Below are positions 41,573-50,364 of a stretch of DNA of 64,000 bases, piece by piece. Positions within the stretch are counted from its first letter, which is position 1. Every line of letters starts with the position of its first letter. This DNA comes from JAQBVV01 sp965249205 (GTDB lineage Bacteria > Acidobacteriota > Vicinamibacteria > Vicinamibacterales > UBA2999): assembly GCA_965249205.1 (NCBI GenBank), contig CBDFLL010000005.1:1178001-1242000 (forward strand), given 5' to 3'. The notes below the pieces were generated by a model, which was not told where the DNA came from, did not search any database, and saw nothing but the letters and a program-made list of their open reading frames with translations. The position numbers were made by a program, and so were the translations under genes.

Positions 41573-42220
41573 ATGCCGCCGTCGACGCCAACCAGGCGCG
41601 GAACACTTCGTCGCGCGATTCTCGCGCTTTCTCTTCTCGCTGTTGGCTGTGGTGTCTACGGTTTTTTCCATCTCGGGTCTTTTCTCGCACGTGAAGACCC
41701 GCTACAGCCTGCCGACGCAATCCTCGTCCTCTCAGGCACGTCGATGTCACGCCCGCTGGAGGGAGCAGACCTCTATATGGCGGGTCACGCCCCGCGGATC
41801 GTACTGAGCCGGGATCAGCCACCTATCGGAATGCCAGCGTTGGCCGAACGAGGAATACTCTTCGTCACCGGCGCCACACGCACGCACGGCGTGTTGCTCC
41901 AACTCGGCATCCCGGACGACGCGATCATCATCCCCGAGAGGATTCACGCCAACACGGCTGCAGAGGCGGTGACCCTGAGGGAAATGGCGGCACGTGAGCG
42001 CTGGAATCGGGTCATTGTCGTGTCGTCGGCGTACCACCTGCGCCGCGCCGCCTTCGCCTTCCGCCGCGAGTTGCGAGGGACCGACGTCCACATTCTGATG
42101 CGCAGGACGCGCTACGAAGGTTTCGCGCCGGACGAGTGGTGGCGGCGAAGAGCGGACGTCCGAGCGGTCGTCGAGGAAGTGCCGAGGCTGGCTGCCTACG
42201 TCATGGGGCTTGGCGCGTGA
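41573..42220 (+). CDS. YdcF/SanA-like DUF218 membrane-anchored protein
   Basis: A 215-residue protein. A hydrophobic N-terminal segment (about 13-35) is followed by the DUF218 domain: DAILVLSGTSMSRPLEGADL, APRIVLSRD, NTAAEAVTLREMA and RVIVVSSAYHLRRAAFAFRR. Members are inner-membrane proteins with an outward or periplasmic domain, linked to envelope polysaccharide or lipid-carrier metabolism. The ligand is unknown. Confidence 0.83.
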   Translation: MPPSTPTRRGTLRRAILALSLLAVGCGVYGFFHLGSFLAREDPLQPADAILVLSGTSMSRPLEGADLYMAGHAPRIVLSRDQPPIGMPALAERGILFVTGATRTHGVLLQLGIPDDAIIIPERIHANTAAEAVTLREMAARERWNRVIVVSSAYHLRRAAFAFRRELRGTDVHILMRRTRYEGFAPDEWWRRRADVRAVVEEVPRLAAYVMGLGA

Positions 42221-42275
42221 GCACCCTCAAAGCGTTTGTCGTGGAGTACTGCCGCATTTCTACGTCGCGCGGCGA

Positions 42276-43001
42276 CTAGCGAACGCCTCTGGTCAACCAA
42301 CGTCGCCACCCCGACGCGGCAGTCAGCCCTCCCGTCGCGGGGGTGAGCGTGAGCACGCGGTCTGACACCGCGTTCGCGAACGTCTGGTCTGCGGTCATCA
42401 CCACCATCGCGAGGCGACGACTCGCGGCGATGTGTGCCAGATCGGCCGCGAATCGTGGCAGATGCTCCGGCGGCAGCGTGAGGTTGGGGTGTTCGGCCAG
42501 CAGGACGCGGGGGCTCAGCGCCAGCGCCTTACCAAGGCGGACGCGCAACTGGGACTCCGCATCCAGTTGCGCAACCGCCTGCGACAACTGCACCTGCGCG
42601 ACACCGACGTCGTGCGCCAAACGGCGAACACTGGCGCGCACCGTCTCCGGAAGGGCGTCGAGCTCAAGCGAAAACGGCAACGCCAGATTCTGCTCAACAG
42701 AAAAACTCTCCAGCAGCACGATCCGGTCGCTGAGAATACCAAACTGGTCTGCCGACTCCAGCCATGCGTCGGGATCGGTGATGGCACCGGTTGCCGCGCC
42801 GAACACCTCCACATCGCCCGAGTCTGGAAGCGTCGCGCCGGTGATCAGATTGACCAGCACCTCGGCTCCGACTTGATCAAAACCGATCAGGGCCACCGAC
42901 TCGCCCTGGCCCAACTCGAGATGTTTCACCCGGAGCGGACGAAGCCCACGGTAGTCCTTGTGAACGTTGCGAAGGGAAATAACGACGTCAGTCGACGGCA
43001 T
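42276..43001 (-). CDS. ABC ATPase-like protein with degenerate nucleotide-binding motifs
   Basis: A 241-residue protein aligning with ABC ATPases (VVISLRNVHKDYRGLRPL at the N-terminus, MlaF-like). The Walker A site, however, reads LIGFDQVGAEVLVNL with no GKS/T, the signature motif is absent (AQLDAESQLRVRLGKAL in its place), and Walker B is VLLAEHPN without the acidic pair. It probably cannot hydrolyse ATP and may be a structural or regulatory subunit. It overlaps the PHP gene upstream by 14 bases. No permease is next to it. Confidence 0.75.
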   Translation of the reverse strand: MPSTDVVISLRNVHKDYRGLRPLRVKHLELGQGESVALIGFDQVGAEVLVNLITGATLPDSGDVEVFGAATGAITDPDAWLESADQFGILSDRIVLLESFSVEQNLALPFSLELDALPETVRASVRRLAHDVGVAQVQLSQAVAQLDAESQLRVRLGKALALSPRVLLAEHPNLTLPPEHLPRFAADLAHIAASRRLAMVVMTADQTFANAVSDRVLTLTPATGGLTAASGWRRWLTRGVR

Positions 43002-43821
43002 GCGGGCGCGCCTCCGACAGCCGCGCGAACTCTGCAGCAGGCAGCGTAACCGTACCTGGTTCGCGTCCATGTCCCGGATCACCATGGAAGTCAGAACCGC
43101 CAGTCAGGAGCAAATTCAGATCCCGCGCGATGTCGATGTACTGGCCCACGAGAGATGCGTCGTGATCCGGGTGAAACGCTTCCACCGCGTCAAGGCCGGC
43201 TTTGGTCAGCGCAGGGAGCCGACCCGACAGGCCGAGCTTGCCTGGATGCGCGAGCGACGCGATCCCACCAGCCTGGTGGATCACGTCGATCACCCCCTCC
43301 GGCGTCGGGCCCTCACGGGGAACGCATCCGGGGCGCCCGTTGCCGAGCCACCGGTCGAACGCCTCCTGCGTGTCTGCAACTTGCCCAGCATCAACCATGG
43401 CCTTGGCAACTTGCGGCCGCCCGACCGACCGACCGCTCTCGAGGGTGGCCTGTCGCACCAGCGGCTCGAGATCCACCGGTACACCCAACGCAGCAAGGCG
43501 GGAACCGATCGCCTCGACGCGCGCGATACGCGCCTGGCGCGCCACCCGAAGAAACACCCCAAGTGCCTCGTTCAGAGGATCGAACAGGTAACCAAGCATA
43601 TGGAGATCCCGACCCTCGTCTACCGCAGTGATCTCAATGCCGCTTACCGCGCGCATACCGGATTCCCGCGCCGCCGCGCGAACCTCAGCAACGGCCGCCG
43701 TCGTGTCGTGATCGGTCACGGCCATCACGGACACACCGGCGGCGGCCGCGCGCGCCACCAGTTCTCGCGGGGAACACCGGCCATCTGATGCAGTGGAGTG
43801 GAGGTGGAGATCAATCAGCAG
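42988..43821 (-). CDS. PHP-domain phosphoesterase (RNase AM/TrpH-like)
   Basis: About 277 residues. The HxH metal motif LIDLHLHSTASDGRCS lies before the first available ATG in this frame, so translation must start further upstream. VMAVTDHDTTAAV, VSGIEITAV, SLAHPGKLG and GGSDFHGD supply the other metal ligands. The only candidates between the upstream stop and the motif are CTG codons at 43816-43821, with GAGGA about six bases before the first; CTG at 43821 is used. A small-nucleic-acid or nucleotide 5'-3' phosphoesterase is expected. Confidence 0.82.
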   Translation of the reverse strand: MLIDLHLHSTASDGRCSPRELVARAAAAGVSVMAVTDHDTTAAVAEVRAAARESGMRAVSGIEITAVDEGRDLHMLGYLFDPLNEALGVFLRVARQARIARVEAIGSRLAALGVPVDLEPLVRQATLESGRSVGRPQVAKAMVDAGQVADTQEAFDRWLGNGRPGCVPREGPTPEGVIDVIHQAGGIASLAHPGKLGLSGRLPALTKAGLDAVEAFHPDHDASLVGQYIDIARDLNLLLTGGSDFHGDPGHGREPGTVTLPAAEFARLSEARPHAVD

Positions 43822-43857
43822 GATGCGTCCTCGGATTGGCTCGGTGAGGATCGGATG

Positions 43858-44838
43858 TCACCGCGCGCCGCGCGCCGCACCCGATTTGCGCCGAGCCGGG
43901 CGACGCGCTCTGCCCTGGCGCTTGAGCAACAACCGGTATTCGCGAACGAGCAGGTCAAGGTGCTCGCGCTCTTCGTCGGCGAATTCGAGAAAGATCTGCT
44001 TGCCTTCGGAATCCTCGAATCGCTCGCCATACTTCTTGAAAAAGCGGTGGGAGCCGCGCTCGCAGCGAATGCCGATCATCAATGCCTGCTGATCGTTCAC
44101 CCCGCGCAGGAGCCGTTCTGTACCCTCAGCAAACAGCCCGTTCGCGGCGCCCTTGAAGAACAGAAAGGTCGGCCGCGACTCCAGCTTGGGATCCCGCTCA
44201 AGCAGTTCGCCGTAGCGCGCCTCCAGCTTTCCCAGGTGCTCCTTTTCCTCCAGCGCGAGGTCCTCGAACACCTTCCGACCTCGGGCGTCCTTGGTCAGGC
44301 GTGCGGCGCGAGTATAAAATTCGAAACCGCTTCGCTCCGTGGCGATCGCGATCCGGAGCGCATCACGCGCGAACAGCAAGTCTGTCTGGCCAGCTTCACT
44401 GCTCGAGTTTCGCCCCGTCCGGCATTCCTCGCACGTGCCGTAGATCTGCACGACGCTTTGAGATGCCGCGAAACTCCTGGCGGTCGCCACTTCCTCAACC
44501 AGCGCTTCAATGTCCGAACTGAGGAACTCAAAGGACCGATGACAGGTCTTGCAGATGAGGTGGAAGTGACGCGGCTGCCGGTAAGAGTGCTCAAAGCGGA
44601 AGCGACCCTCGCCGAAATCGACCTTGCGCGCAATGCCAGCGTCCACCATCCATTGCAACGTGCGGTAGACGGTGGCACGACTGATCCGCTGATCCTCGCG
44701 GCGTATCAGGTCGACAAGATCGTCGGCGCTGAGATGCCCTTCCTGTCGCAGGAAGACGTTGACAATTTGTTCCCGCTTACTGGACCGCTTCCCGCCTGAT
44801 GGTTTGAGCCGGGTCAGGTCCTCAAGGGTGGTCGGCAC
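43858..44838 (-). CDS. Fur-family regulator fused to a rubrerythrin-like di-iron domain
   Basis: A 326-residue two-domain protein. Residues ~15-140 are a Fur repressor: winged helix with RISRATVYRTLQWMVDAGIA, His at 91-93 and zinc Cys pairs 96/99 (CKTC) and 136/139 (CEEC). Residues ~152-305 are a rubrerythrin-type four-helix bundle with Glu168, Glu198xxHis201, Glu260 and Glu290xxHis293, a complete di-iron set. A basic tail (RRPARRKSGAARGAR) follows. It could sense peroxide or iron with its own di-iron site and control iron or oxidative-stress genes. The Fe-S carrier gene upstream on the same strand fits. Single frame, so the fusion is real in this assembly. Confidence 0.88.
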   Translation of the reverse strand: MPTTLEDLTRLKPSGGKRSSKREQIVNVFLRQEGHLSADDLVDLIRREDQRISRATVYRTLQWMVDAGIARKVDFGEGRFRFEHSYRQPRHFHLICKTCHRSFEFLSSDIEALVEEVATARSFAASQSVVQIYGTCEECRTGRNSSSEAGQTDLLFARDALRIAIATERSGFEFYTRAARLTKDARGRKVFEDLALEEKEHLGKLEARYGELLERDPKLESRPTFLFFKGAANGLFAEGTERLLRGVNDQQALMIGIRCERGSHRFFKKYGERFEDSEGKQIFLEFADEEREHLDLLVREYRLLLKRQGRARRPARRKSGAARGAR

Positions 44839-44881
44839 GTCAGATCAAGGGTCCGAGGGCAAGACTGTGACCCCTGGGAGC

Positions 44882-45205
44882 CTAGACGCTGAAGGACGAT
44901 CCGCATCCACACGTCGAGACGGCGTTCGGATTCTTGATCGTGAATCCGCCTCCCGTCACCGTATCGACGAAATCGACCTCGGCGCCGCTGAGGTAGCTGA
45001 TGCTCACCGGGTCGACGAACAACTTGACGCCATTCGATTCAAACACCTGGTCAGCGACACCGCCGCCCTCTTCGATCATCAGGCCGTACTGAAAGCCGGA
45101 GCAACCTCCGCCCTGCACGAACACTCGCAGACCGCTGCCGTCCTTACCTTCTTCTGTGAGCAACTCGCTAATTTTCGACGCTGCCGTCTCTGACACGTTG
45201 ATCAT
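44882..45205 (-). CDS. erpA: Iron-sulfur cluster carrier, IscA/ErpA type
   Basis: A 107-residue A-type carrier. Cluster cysteines are in GGGCSGFQYGL and the C-terminal STCGCGSSFSV. The core FVDPVSISYLSGAEVDFVD is characteristic. The start at 45205 has GGGGAGA upstream; a longer frame from 45256 adds 17 residues and is possible. It transfers [4Fe-4S]/[2Fe-2S] clusters to client enzymes; the class I fumarase next door is a plausible client. Confidence 0.88.
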   Translation of the reverse strand: MINVSETAASKISELLTEEGKDGSGLRVFVQGGGCSGFQYGLMIEEGGGVADQVFESNGVKLFVDPVSISYLSGAEVDFVDTVTGGGFTIKNPNAVSTCGCGSSFSV

Positions 45206-45312
45206 GGTCTTGATTCTCCCGGGGAAATCCCTACCATCGATTATAAGCGCCGACATCCTAGACCAGCAAGGCCGACGACGTCGCTGTATCTCATTGTGCG
45301 ATCAGCGGTTAG

Positions 45313-46848
45313 TCAGGCGACCGTTTTGGGTCCCGCGCCGATCGCCGCCAACTCGACCGCCGACGCCTCTTCGATGTCTTTATGCAGGCTGTTACCGTGC
45401 GCGTCCATGGTCACGATCGCCGGGAAATCGGTCACCTGCAGATGCCACATCGCCTCTGGTGTACCAAAGTCGAGCAACGAGACCCCTTCGACGCGGTCGA
45501 TGGATCGGGCGTAGAACTGAGCGGCTCCGCCGATCGCGTTGAGGTACACCGCACCGGAGTCTTTCATCGCCGCGAGTGTTTTCGCGCCCATACCACCCTT
45601 TCCGATAACGGCCTTTACTCCGAAGCGCCGGATGATATCCCCCTGGTACGGCTCCTCGCGAATGCTCGTCGTCGGACCCGCGGCTGTCACGCGCCAACCC
45701 TCACCTTCCTTCATCACGACCGGTCCGCAGTGATACAGCACCGAGCCCTGTAGGTCCGTTGGAGGATCGTGCTTCATCAGATAGGCATGCACCGCGTCCC
45801 GGCCGGTGTTGACGGCACCGGAGACCAGGACGATGTCACCCACCTTCAACGCACGCACCTGCTCGTCAGTCACCGGTGCGCGCAACGCTACCTCGCGACC
45901 GGTGCGCTGGACGCCGGCCTGGTCGGCCATCGCGGCGACCGGTGCCGTCGGGTCTCGGTAGAGCCACTGCGTGATGTCGCCGCTGTGAGCGTCGATGACG
46001 ACACCAAGGCGGCGAAACGCCCAGCAATCGTACGCCACCGACACGAAGAAGCTGGCGGGAAGCCGATTGAGCACGCCAATCTTGCATCCGATCAACGACG
46101 TGCGGCCGCCGAACCCCATGGTCCCGATGCCCAGCTTGTTCACTTCGCCCATGATCGACGCCTCGAGCTGTGCGAGCCGGGCATCAGGGTTGACGTCGTC
46201 CAGCGTCCGAAACAATTGCTCTTTGGCATGCACGTAGCCGGCTGTGCGGTCGCCTCCGACGCACACGCCAACGGCGCCGGGCGCACACCCTTTTCCTTGA
46301 GCACTCCAGACGGCGTGAAGGATGCACTTGCGGACCCCTTCGAGGGTGCGATCTGCGCGGCCGAGACCACGCAATTCGGTCGGGACCGAATACTGCGCGT
46401 TCATGTTCTCGCAGCCACCGCCCTTCAAAATCAGCTTTACCTCGATGTCGTCGCGCTCCCACTGCTCGATGTGAATGATGGGGGTGCCGGGGCCCAGATT
46501 GTCACCGGAGTTCTCACCCGTGATCGAGTCAACGGAGTTGGGCCGGAGCTTGCCGCGCCGCGTCGCCTCCGCCACCGCCTCCCGAATCTCTTGCTTCATG
46601 ACGATCTGGTTCGCACCGACCGGCGCCTTGACCTCAAACGTCGGCATCCCGGTGTCCTGACAGATTGCGCCTTCGCCATCGGAGGCCTGATCAATGTTTT
46701 GCGCGATGATCGACAACGCCTGCGCCGACTCCGTCCCGGCGGTCTCCTGCTCCATCGCCACTTTCATCGCCACACGCACGTCCGGTGGCAAATCTGTCGA
46801 AGTCTGGACAATCAGCGCGAGGACGCTATCGAGAAATGGAGTGCTCAT
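45313..46848 (-). CDS. Class I fumarate hydratase (iron-sulfur)
   Basis: A 511-residue single-chain class I hydro-lyase with alpha and beta parts. Cluster cysteines are likely those in GEGAICQDTGMP, GGGCENMN and GKGCAPGAVGV. NPDARLAQLEASIMGEVNKL, GIGTMGFGG and the C-terminal TTSIREEPYQGDII, KGGMGAKTLAAMKD and GAAQFYARSI are fumarase/tartrate dehydratase signatures. It converts fumarate to malate in the citric acid cycle; tartrate dehydratase is less likely. Start MSTPFLDSVL; a longer frame from 46893 is not needed. Confidence 0.9.
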   Translation of the reverse strand: MSTPFLDSVLALIVQTSTDLPPDVRVAMKVAMEQETAGTESAQALSIIAQNIDQASDGEGAICQDTGMPTFEVKAPVGANQIVMKQEIREAVAEATRRGKLRPNSVDSITGENSGDNLGPGTPIIHIEQWERDDIEVKLILKGGGCENMNAQYSVPTELRGLGRADRTLEGVRKCILHAVWSAQGKGCAPGAVGVCVGGDRTAGYVHAKEQLFRTLDDVNPDARLAQLEASIMGEVNKLGIGTMGFGGRTSLIGCKIGVLNRLPASFFVSVAYDCWAFRRLGVVIDAHSGDITQWLYRDPTAPVAAMADQAGVQRTGREVALRAPVTDEQVRALKVGDIVLVSGAVNTGRDAVHAYLMKHDPPTDLQGSVLYHCGPVVMKEGEGWRVTAAGPTTSIREEPYQGDIIRRFGVKAVIGKGGMGAKTLAAMKDSGAVYLNAIGGAAQFYARSIDRVEGVSLLDFGTPEAMWHLQVTDFPAIVTMDAHGNSLHKDIEEASAVELAAIGAGPKTVA

Positions 46849-46957
46849 GCGAGCAGTATAATTTGACTGGTCGATGTCTATGCAATACAGCACTCACGGC
46901 CCCTTGCGCAATCGCCGCGCCGTCCTCGACCACCTTGCTGGCTGGCGACATGACGTG

Positions 46958-47659
46958 ATGAAGCTACTCACCATCGCGCTCGCAGCCGGACTTGCCGGTT
47001 TCCACGTCGCCACACCGTGGGCCCGAACAGTTGGCACGTCGGTATGGCCCCGTGCTGAGCTACAAACCGCAGCGCCAGCGCAGCATGGCCGGCTGTTTCC
47101 GCCGCAAGATCTCGGGCTACTGGAAGGACCGGACCGGGACGCCTGGCAGAATCCGGATCAGATCATGGACGCGCTGGGGATCGCCGACGGGTCCACTGTG
47201 GCCGACATCGGCGCGGGTGCCGGCTGGTTCACGATCCGGCTGGCTCGTCGCGTTGGCCCCAACGGCGTGGTCTATGCGCAGGACGTGCAACGACAGATGC
47301 TCGAGGCGATCCGCCGTCGGGTGGCCCGCGAGGGTTTGCTAAACGTGGAAACGCGGCTCGGTGCGGGCAGCGTGCCGAATCTTCCCGAGCGGTCCCTCGA
47401 CGCCGTGCTGGTGGTGGACGTGTACCCAGAGGTGGAAGACCGCGTGACCTTTCTGAAGAACCTTGCCTCGGCGCTGAAAGCCAGCGGCCGCGTGGGTATC
47501 GTCAACTACAAGCCAGGCCGCGGGGGCCCTGGGCCAGCGCCGGAGGAAGGCGTCCGCGTTGCTAGCGCCAACGTCGAAGAGGATGCGCTGGCTGCGGGGC
47601 TGCGCGTGCTCGCCCGCCAGACGCTACCCTACCAATACCTGCTTGTGCTCGGGCCGTGA
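46958..47659 (+). CDS. Class I SAM-dependent methyltransferase with N-terminal signal peptide
   Basis: A 233-residue protein from ATG 46958 (261 residues from the ORF start at 46874). MKLLTIALAAGLAGFHVATPWA looks like a cleavable export signal. A Rossmann methyltransferase follows with VADIGAGAGWFTIRLARRVG (SAM motif I), VYAQDVQRQML and LDAVLVVDVYPEVED. An exported methyltransferase is unusual because SAM is cytosolic; related proteins exist but their role is unclear. It may be a membrane-tethered enzyme facing the cytoplasm if the signal is uncleaved. Confidence 0.8.
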   Translation: MKLLTIALAAGLAGFHVATPWARTVGTSVWPRAELQTAAPAQHGRLFPPQDLGLLEGPDRDAWQNPDQIMDALGIADGSTVADIGAGAGWFTIRLARRVGPNGVVYAQDVQRQMLEAIRRRVAREGLLNVETRLGAGSVPNLPERSLDAVLVVDVYPEVEDRVTFLKNLASALKASGRVGIVNYKPGRGGPGPAPEEGVRVASANVEEDALAAGLRVLARQTLPYQYLLVLGP

Positions 47660-47693
47660 CCCGTATCGGCACTCGCCGACGCGACCGCGAAAC

Positions 47694-48524
47694 ATGCGAA
47701 CAGCATTAACCATCGCTGGAAGTGACTCGAGCGGCGGCGCCGGCGTGCAGGCCGACCTCAAGACGTTCGCGGCGCACGGCGTGTACGGCCTAAGCGCGAT
47801 CACAGCGGTCACCGCGCAAAATACCCTTGGCATTCGCGCGTGCGACCCGGTGTCGGCTGGTCTTGTGACTGCCCAGATGGAGGCGGTCGTGTCGGACATC
47901 GGTGTACACGCCGCAAAAATAGGGATGCTTGCCAACGCGGCGATCGTCGAGGCCGTGGTGGCCGCCATCGACGAACTGAACATCCCGCTGCTCGTGGTTG
48001 ACCCCGTGATGGTGGCGACAAGCGGCGAGCCACTTGCGGACCATGGCGCGGTCGAGGCGATGACATCACATTTGCTGCGCCGAGCGTGCGTCGTCACGCC
48101 AAACATCCCCGAGGCTGCGACGATTGCAGGATTATCGATCACGACCGAGCACGAGCGTCGGGAGGCCGCCCGTCACATCATGGCGCTGGGCCCGACAGCC
48201 GTCATTATCAAAGGTGGTCACTTTCCGTCGCCCGATATCGTGGACCTGATGTACGACGGACATCGATTCGTCGAGTTTCCGACTGAGCGAGTGGCTGGGC
48301 CGAGCAGGCATGGCACCGGCTGCACTTTTGCGGCTGCGGTGACCGCGCAACTTGCCCTCGGACATCCGCTCAGCGATGCGATCCAGGCTGCTCAGCGATA
48401 CGTGGCCGGCGCCATTCGTTCCGCCCTTGCCCTTGGGCAGGGAAACGGGCCGATGAATCATTCCTGGAGCTCGGCCACTGACCAATCCAGGGCCGCTGAT
48501 GACCGATCCGCGCGCACGACTTGA
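47694..48524 (+). CDS. thiD: Hydroxymethylpyrimidine/phosphomethylpyrimidine kinase
   Basis: A 276-residue ribokinase-fold kinase. MRTALTIAGSDSSGGAGVQA, GVYGLSAITAVTAQNT, VVDPVMVATSGEPLAD and the anion hole GPSRHGTGCTFAAAVTA are ThiD signatures. It phosphorylates HMP and HMP-P for thiamine synthesis. ATG at 47694, 34 bases after the methyltransferase stop. The last ~25 residues (NHSWSSATDQSRAADDRSAR) extend beyond the usual ThiD end. Confidence 0.9.
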   Translation: MRTALTIAGSDSSGGAGVQADLKTFAAHGVYGLSAITAVTAQNTLGIRACDPVSAGLVTAQMEAVVSDIGVHAAKIGMLANAAIVEAVVAAIDELNIPLLVVDPVMVATSGEPLADHGAVEAMTSHLLRRACVVTPNIPEAATIAGLSITTEHERREAARHIMALGPTAVIIKGGHFPSPDIVDLMYDGHRFVEFPTERVAGPSRHGTGCTFAAAVTAQLALGHPLSDAIQAAQRYVAGAIRSALALGQGNGPMNHSWSSATDQSRAADDRSARTT

Positions 48525-48568
48525 CGGCCCAAGCGTTCGGCGGTGGACGTTGACCATATACTGACAGC

Positions 48569-49045
48569 ATGCCTCTGGCGGCTGTCACGCGCGATCCGCT
48601 GGACCTTCAGGCGCTGGCCCGCGACCTTGCGACAAATGCGTGCGGTGACGGGGCGGTTGCGACGTTCACCGGTCTCGTCCGAAACCACAATCAGGGTCGG
48701 ACCGTCCATTTTCTGGAGTACGAGGCATACGAACCGTTGGCAGTGCGCGTACTCGGACGGATCATCAGCGAAGCACGTGAGACGTGGCCGGCGGTCCGCA
48801 TGGGCATGCAGCATCGGATCGGCCGACTCGAGATTGGCGAAGCGAGCATCATCATCGTGGCCGCGTCTCCGCATCGCGCCCACGCGTTTGCGGCTTGCCG
48901 TTATGCGATCGAGCGCGTCAAACAGATCGTGCCGATCTGGAAGCGCGAGCACTTTGAGGGCGGCGAGGTCTGGTTGGAGGGCGCCGCGGCCGACCCGGAT
49001 GACGAGCAGGCGAAGCTGGCCGCGCACAGAATCGCATGCGCGTGA
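48569..49045 (+). CDS. moaE: Molybdopterin synthase catalytic subunit
   Basis: A 158-residue MoaE. DGAVATFTGLVRNHNQGRTV, LEYEAYEPLAV, HRIGRLEIGEASIII and the active-site lysine region PIWKREHFEGGEVW are present. With MoaD it inserts sulfur into precursor Z to form molybdopterin. Its 3' end overlaps moaD by ten bases, so the two are coupled. Confidence 0.92.
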   Translation: MPLAAVTRDPLDLQALARDLATNACGDGAVATFTGLVRNHNQGRTVHFLEYEAYEPLAVRVLGRIISEARETWPAVRMGMQHRIGRLEIGEASIIIVAASPHRAHAFAACRYAIERVKQIVPIWKREHFEGGEVWLEGAAADPDDEQAKLAAHRIACA

Positions 49046-49281
49046 CTGTCAGGCTCTTTGCACGGCTGCGAGACCTGGCCGGCTCCGGCGAACTCATTCG
49101 AGATGTCGAGGCCCCGGCCACAGTCCGCACTGTCTGGCAATCGCTGACCGCCGAGATGCCCGCGCTGACGGAGTACGAGGCCACGATGTCGGTAGCGATC
49201 AATGCGGAATACGCACGCATGGCTGCGGCCGTGCACGATGGCGACGAGGTGGCGTTCTTGCCGCCTGTGTCGGGAGGATGA
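49036..49281 (+). CDS. moaD: Molybdopterin synthase sulfur carrier subunit
   Basis: An 81-residue ubiquitin-like protein ending in the required Gly-Gly (FLPPVSGG). VRLFARLRDLAG at the start and VAINAEYARM are typical of MoaD. The C-terminal thiocarboxylate donates sulfur in molybdopterin synthesis. Overlap with moaE and nine bases before prfA suggest one transcript. Confidence 0.93.
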   Translation: MRVTVRLFARLRDLAGSGELIRDVEAPATVRTVWQSLTAEMPALTEYEATMSVAINAEYARMAAAVHDGDEVAFLPPVSGG

Positions 49282-49290
49282 CCAGTTCGT

Positions 49291-50364
49291 ATGCTCGACA
49301 AACTCAGCGCGCTTGAGGCGCAATACGAGGAGCTCGCGGCGCGGCTTGGCACGGCCGACGTCCAGTCCGATCCCATCGAGTACCGTAAGGCAGCCAAGGC
49401 GCTGGCCGATCTTGAGCCGCTCGTACACGCGTATGGCGAATACAAAGCCGTCCTGAAGCATATCGAGGGCTCCGAAGAACTCGGGCGCAGTGGCGACGCT
49501 GAGATGCGGAAACTGGCGCACGAGGAACTGAAAGAGCTGTACGTCAAGCGAGACGCGATCGTCGGCAATTTGCGACTGCTCCTGATTCCCAAGGATCCGA
49601 ATGACCAGAAGAACGTCATCCTGGAGATCCGCGCCGGCACGGGCGGCGACGAAGCCTCTCTGTTTGCCGCCGACCTCTTTCGCATGTACAGCCGATTTGC
49701 TGAGCGTCAGCACTGGAAGCTCGATGTGATGTCCAGCAGTGAGAGCGGCACGGGGGGCTTCAAGGAAGTCATTGCATCGATCGAGGGTCGTGATGTCTAC
49801 AGCCGTCTGAAATACGAAAGCGGCGTACATCGCGTGCAGCGGGTGCCCGCGACCGAAGCGAGCGGGCGCATCCATACGTCGACTGCCACCGTCGCGGTCC
49901 TCCCCGAAGCCGAGGAGGTTGACGTCGACATCCATGAGAAGGACCTGCGTATCGACACGTTCTGCTCGAGCGGGCCAGGCGGTCAGAGCGTAAACACCAC
50001 CTACTCCGCTGTGCGTATCACGCATCTGCCGAGCGGCCTCGTCGTCTCCCAGCAGGACGAGAAGTCTCAGATCAAGAATCGTGCGAAGGCGATGAAAGTG
50101 CTGCGCGCCCGGCTCTACGAGATGGAGATGCGAAAGCAGCAGGAAGCCATCGCGCAGGAGCGGCGCGGCCAAGTCGGAACGGGCGAGCGGTCTGAGAAGA
50201 TCCGAACCTACAACTTCCCGCAGAGCCGCATCACCGATCACCGCATCAATTTCACAACCCACCGGCTGCACGATGTACTCGAAGGCGATCCGGCGGAACT
50301 ACTGGATCAGGTCACGACCTTCTACAACGCCGAGAAGCTCAAGGAAGCGACGGCCGCCAGTTGA
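49291..50364 (+). CDS. prfA: Peptide chain release factor 1
   Basis: A 357-residue RF1. The peptidyl-tRNA hydrolysis motif GGQ is at residues 230-232 in SSGPGGQSVNTTYSAVRI, and the PxT-type recognition loop lies in the region of VQRVPATEASGRIHTSTATV. It terminates translation at UAA/UAG. The stop overlaps the prmC start, the usual prfA-prmC arrangement, in which PrmC methylates this Gln. Confidence 0.95.
   Translation: MLDKLSALEAQYEELAARLGTADVQSDPIEYRKAAKALADLEPLVHAYGEYKAVLKHIEGSEELGRSGDAEMRKLAHEELKELYVKRDAIVGNLRLLLIPKDPNDQKNVILEIRAGTGGDEASLFAADLFRMYSRFAERQHWKLDVMSSSESGTGGFKEVIASIEGRDVYSRLKYESGVHRVQRVPATEASGRIHTSTATVAVLPEAEEVDVDIHEKDLRIDTFCSSGPGGQSVNTTYSAVRITHLPSGLVVSQQDEKSQIKNRAKAMKVLRARLYEMEMRKQQEAIAQERRGQVGTGERSEKIRTYNFPQSRITDHRINFTTHRLHDVLEGDPAELLDQVTTFYNAEKLKEATAAS

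Noticed and set aside
48901..50271. Minus-strand frame of 456 codons over moaD and prfA
   Set aside because: Shadow of prfA; no domain and incompatible with the conserved plus-strand genes.
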